Assembly (NCBI RefSeq): GCF_013409985.1
Contig: NZ_JACCBY010000006.1
Span: 124,001 to 188,000, forward strand
Length of the DNA: 64,000 nucleotides
Reading direction: 5' to 3'
Origin: Sphingomonas melonis
GTDB taxonomy: Bacteria; Pseudomonadota; Alphaproteobacteria; Sphingomonadales; Sphingomonadaceae
Shown here: positions 61,593-64,000 of the stretch, one piece after another
How positions within the stretch are numbered: position 1 is the stretch's first letter
Layout of the letters: each line of letters starts with the position of its first letter
Made by a program: the position numbers and the translations under genes
The notes under the pieces: generated by a model
Databases searched by the model: none
Told to the model about the DNA's origin: nothing
What the model saw: the letters and a program-made list of their open reading frames with translations, nothing else

Positions 61593-62543
61593 TCAGGCTT
61601 CCGCGGTCCATAGCCGCGCAGCGCCGCGCATACCGGACGCGTCGCCCCAGCGCGCGGGGACGATGCGTCCTTCCCATAGGTCCGAGAAGGCATGGCGGCG
61701 GACGATCGCGGGAAGATCCGCATAGATTTCGGCGACGTTCGACATGCCTCCACCCAATACGACGACCTCGGGATCGAGCAGGTTGGCGACCATCGCCAGT
61801 ACGCGCCCCAGCCGGTCGATGTACGCATCCAGCGCAGCACGCGCCGCGGGATCGCCCGCACGGGCCGCTGCAACGATCTCGGGCGCTTTGAGCGAAAGAC
61901 TATGCTCGGCCTTGGCGGCGCGAGCGAACCCCGTGCCGGAGACCCAGCTCTCGATGCAGCCCGTTCGCCCGCACCAGCATGCCGGTGGCGGCAGCTCGTC
62001 GCTGCGGGGCCAGGGTAGAGGTGAGTGGCCGATCTCGCCGGCGATGCCGTGAGCGCCGTCGAGACATGCACCGGACAATATGATGCCGCCGCCCACCCCC
62101 GTACCGATCACGAGCGCGAACACGCTTCGCGCGCCGGCCGCGGCGCCGTCTGTCGCCTCCGACAGCGCCAGGCAGTTCGCATCATTGACCAGCTTTACCG
62201 GCCGATTGAGAACAGCAATTAGGTCTTTTCCGAACGATCGGCCATTCAGGTAGAGCGAGTTGCTGTTGCGCATCAATCCGGTGTGCGGCGATGGCGATCC
62301 GGGTGCGCCGATGCCGACGGAGCATGCCGTGCCTCCCACGACGTCGGCAGCCGCGACGAACCCGGCGATCGTGGCGAGCGCGGTGTCATACGTGCCGGGG
62401 TTGGGCACCCGTTGCTGCCACAATGTCTCGCCATCGGCACCAAGCAAGACGGCTTCGATCTTGGTGCCGCCGAAGTCGATACCAAGGGCCGGTATCAGGT
62501 CTCGATGCGCCTCGATGGCTGCGGCAGCCATATTGTTCTGCAA
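61593..62543 (-). CDS. ROK-family sugar kinase (fructokinase/N-acetylglucosamine kinase type)
   Basis: A 316-residue kinase from TTG 62543 (ATG 62531 is possible). ATP motif GIDFGGTKIEAVLLG, catalytic Asp in VNDANCLALSE, the zinc-type ROK signature HSPLPWPRSDELPPPACWCGRTGCIESW (given in part as CWCGRTGCIE) and VVVLGGGMSN. No DNA-binding domain, so it is an enzyme, probably phosphorylating the monosaccharide released by the GH2 enzyme. It lies just upstream of and in the same direction as the GH2 gene. Confidence 0.92.
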   Translation of the reverse strand: MQNNMAAAAIEAHRDLIPALGIDFGGTKIEAVLLGADGETLWQQRVPNPGTYDTALATIAGFVAAADVVGGTACSVGIGAPGSPSPHTGLMRNSNSLYLNGRSFGKDLIAVLNRPVKLVNDANCLALSEATDGAAAGARSVFALVIGTGVGGGIILSGACLDGAHGIAGEIGHSPLPWPRSDELPPPACWCGRTGCIESWVSGTGFARAAKAEHSLSLKAPEIVAAARAGDPAARAALDAYIDRLGRVLAMVANLLDPEVVVLGGGMSNVAEIYADLPAIVRRHAFSDLWEGRIVPARWGDASGMRGAARLWTAEA

Positions 62544-62609
62544 AACGGACGTCCTCTCTCTGCTGTCGCGACCGCTGCCCGATCATCGCCCCCAAGCATG
62601 CCGGGAATC

Positions 62610-62641
62610 ATAACAAACGCAAATTGATTTTGTTATTGACC
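62610..62641. promoter_or_regulatory. Inverted-repeat operator candidate in the ROK/TonB-receptor divergent region
   Basis: Perfect 8-bp arms ATAACAAA (62610-62617) and TTTGTTAT (62629-62636) with an 11-base spacer, overlapping a -35-like TTGACC at 62636. It differs from the LacI-type palindrome used further left, so another regulator is expected. Confidence 0.45.
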
Positions 62642-62801
62642 GTATGGAATTGAGGTATAGAAGGATAACGTCGAGACAACGGTAAGTTGCGACTGGCAGG
62701 CAGGGAGAGGGTGGGGGCGACGCATCGCCGATCGGCTCGATCTTAGCATGTCAAAACGTTCGCCAGTCGCTGGCGACTTCGGTGCTGAGGGAGACGGTCG
62801 A

Positions 62802-64000
62802 ATGTTGCGTGCACGGTCAAAGAATATGTTGATGGTCGCGGCCTCCGTGACGGCGCTGGTGAGCAGCGATGCCGCGATCGCGCAGCAGACGTCCACGACG
62901 CAGGGGGTGTTGCAGAACGCACCGACCGATCAGGCCGCATCGCCGACCGCCGCCGCGGCCGATCAGGCGAGCGAAGCCCAGAATCCGACGTCTGCCAGCG
63001 ATGCGGCCGCCGAAACGCAGGACATCGTCGTCACCGGCATCCGCGGATCGCAACAGCGCGCGGTTAACCTCAAGCGCGACGCGGCGTCCGTGACGGACTC
63101 CATCTCGGCCGAAGACATCGGCAAGCTGCCCGACGTGACGATCTCGGACTCGCTTCAGCGCATCCCCGGTGTGCAGATCCGCCGCGACGCCGGCGAAGGC
63201 GCCGCGATCAACATCCGCGGCCTCCCGCAAGTGACGACCCTGCTGAACGGCGAAGCGTATCTCGGTGCGCAGTCGATCACGACGATTCAACCGAACTTCA
63301 ACGACATACCGTCCCAGCTATTCGCGGGCGCGGACGTCATCAAGTCGAGCACGGCTGATCTGCTCAACGCCGGCATCACCGGTACGGTGAACCTGCGCAC
63401 CCGCCGCCCGTTCGATCTGAAGAAGGGATTCACAGTCGCCGCGGCCGCGGAAGGCGCCTACGGGGACAAGACCAAGGAGTTCGATCCGAACCTGAACGGG
63501 CTGTTCGGCTTCCGTGGCGAAAAGTTCGGGTTTCTGGTGTCCGGCGCCTATTCGAATCTGCATCTCTCGAACTCCCACAACGGGATCCAGGAGGGCTATG
63601 GTGCGGCGCTCCACAACGAGCAGTTCAACACCGCGGCCAATCCCACCGGCGATGTCGACCTCAGTAACGGCTTCTCGCCGGCTAATCGCACTAGGGGGAC
63701 GATCGTCGGAACCGGCCGCGACGTGAATGGCGATGGCGACGCCAACGACGCCTTCATCGTCCCTCAGGGCTTCACCGCTTGGGACAAGGTCAACCAGCGC
63801 GAGCGTATCGGCGTAAACGCCTCGGCGCAGTGGGAGATCAGTGACGCTCTGACGCTGAATGCCGATGCCTTCTTCACGCGCCAGAACGAGAACGATCGCA
63901 CCGCCGGCATCCAGATGCAGAACGTCAATTGGCAGGCTGGCGAATTCGTGCCGGGTCAATCGCGGAACACCGGCTCGGTCGTGTCGCTCAGCAATGGCGG
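62802..64000 (+). CDS. TonB-dependent receptor, cut by the window end
   Basis: Open from the ATG at 62802 (GAGGGAG site) to the last base, 399 codons without a stop. N-terminus MLRARSKNMLMVAASVTALV ends in a signal-peptide AIAQ site; an Ala/Gln/Thr-rich linker leads to QDIVVTGIRGSQQRAVNLKR, then the plug (ISAEDIGKLPDVTISDSLQ, RIPGVQIRRDAGEGAAINIRG) and first barrel strands. The form is that of Caulobacter/Sphingomonas carbohydrate receptors. With the GH2, ROK and cupin-8 genes it forms a sugar-uptake locus that continues beyond the window. Confidence 0.93.
   Translation, partial: MLRARSKNMLMVAASVTALVSSDAAIAQQTSTTQGVLQNAPTDQAASPTAAAADQASEAQNPTSASDAAAETQDIVVTGIRGSQQRAVNLKRDAASVTDSISAEDIGKLPDVTISDSLQRIPGVQIRRDAGEGAAINIRGLPQVTTLLNGEAYLGAQSITTIQPNFNDIPSQLFAGADVIKSSTADLLNAGITGTVNLRTRRPFDLKKGFTVAAAAEGAYGDKTKEFDPNLNGLFGFRGEKFGFLVSGAYSNLHLSNSHNGIQEGYGAALHNEQFNTAANPTGDVDLSNGFSPANRTRGTIVGTGRDVNGDGDANDAFIVPQGFTAWDKVNQRERIGVNASAQWEISDALTLNADAFFTRQNENDRTAGIQMQNVNWQAGEFVPGQSRNTGSVVSLSNG

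Noticed and set aside
1..64000. CRISPR array
   Set aside because: No evenly spaced direct repeats with unique spacers were seen.

Overview
The window looks like chromosomal DNA of a sphingomonad (Alphaproteobacteria, Sphingomonas or a close relative). The base composition is strongly GC-rich. It carries three TonB-dependent receptor genes, a STAS-fused MlaE lipid transporter, and GC-rich hairpin repeats of a kind I associate with this group. This is a reading by eye; no database search was run.

Layout. 1-4.5 kb: RND efflux adaptor and pump. 4.5-8.8 kb (minus strand): TonB-dependent receptor plus PhoD-type phosphatase. 9-14 kb: DUF445 protein and a four-gene Mla lipid-transport operon. 14.4-15.4 kb: cyclophilin-type isomerase and tRNA-Ser(GGA). 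The tRNA marks the left edge of an accessory region of about 19 kb (roughly 15.4-34.8 kb). 34.8-38.9 kb: TetR-controlled reductase cluster. 39-52 kb and up to 56.2 kb: a large catabolic regulon. 56.9-64 kb: a second carbohydrate-type locus (cupin-8 protein, GH2 enzyme, ROK kinase, start of a TonB receptor cut by the window end).

The accessory region has two parts. The first (15.9-23.3 kb) is a phage-derived cassette: ParB/methyltransferase, DUF5681, terminase, XRE regulator, serine recombinase, DUF2924 and DUF3489, with no structural phage genes. The second (26.5-34.7 kb) is the most unusual part of the window. One operon encodes a carrier-protein-like protein, an XRE repressor, an ImmA/IrrE metalloprotease whose tail resembles chagasin-type (I42) inhibitors of papain proteases, a papain-like protease, a thymidylate-synthase-like protein, a possible MazG-like protein, a membrane-anchored dCTP-deaminase/dUTPase-fold protein with altered active site, a DNA-base-hypermodification-type protein, a small membrane protein and an AcpS-type phosphopantetheinyl transferase. 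A metallo-beta-lactamase-fold protein is divergent. I read it as a stress- or phage-responsive nucleotide/base-modification conflict system, de-repressed by proteolysis; the function is inferred.

The catabolic regulon is tied together by a LacI-type regulator (44084-45139) and copies of the palindrome TGCATTCGAATGCA before the hydrolase/SnoaL fusion and double-cupin pair, HisD-like gene 1 and lacI, the GH13 glucosidase, HisD-like gene 2, and a weaker copy before the TonB receptor/MFS pair. The substrate is unknown; a glucoside of a small polyol or aromatic compound would fit the enzyme set.
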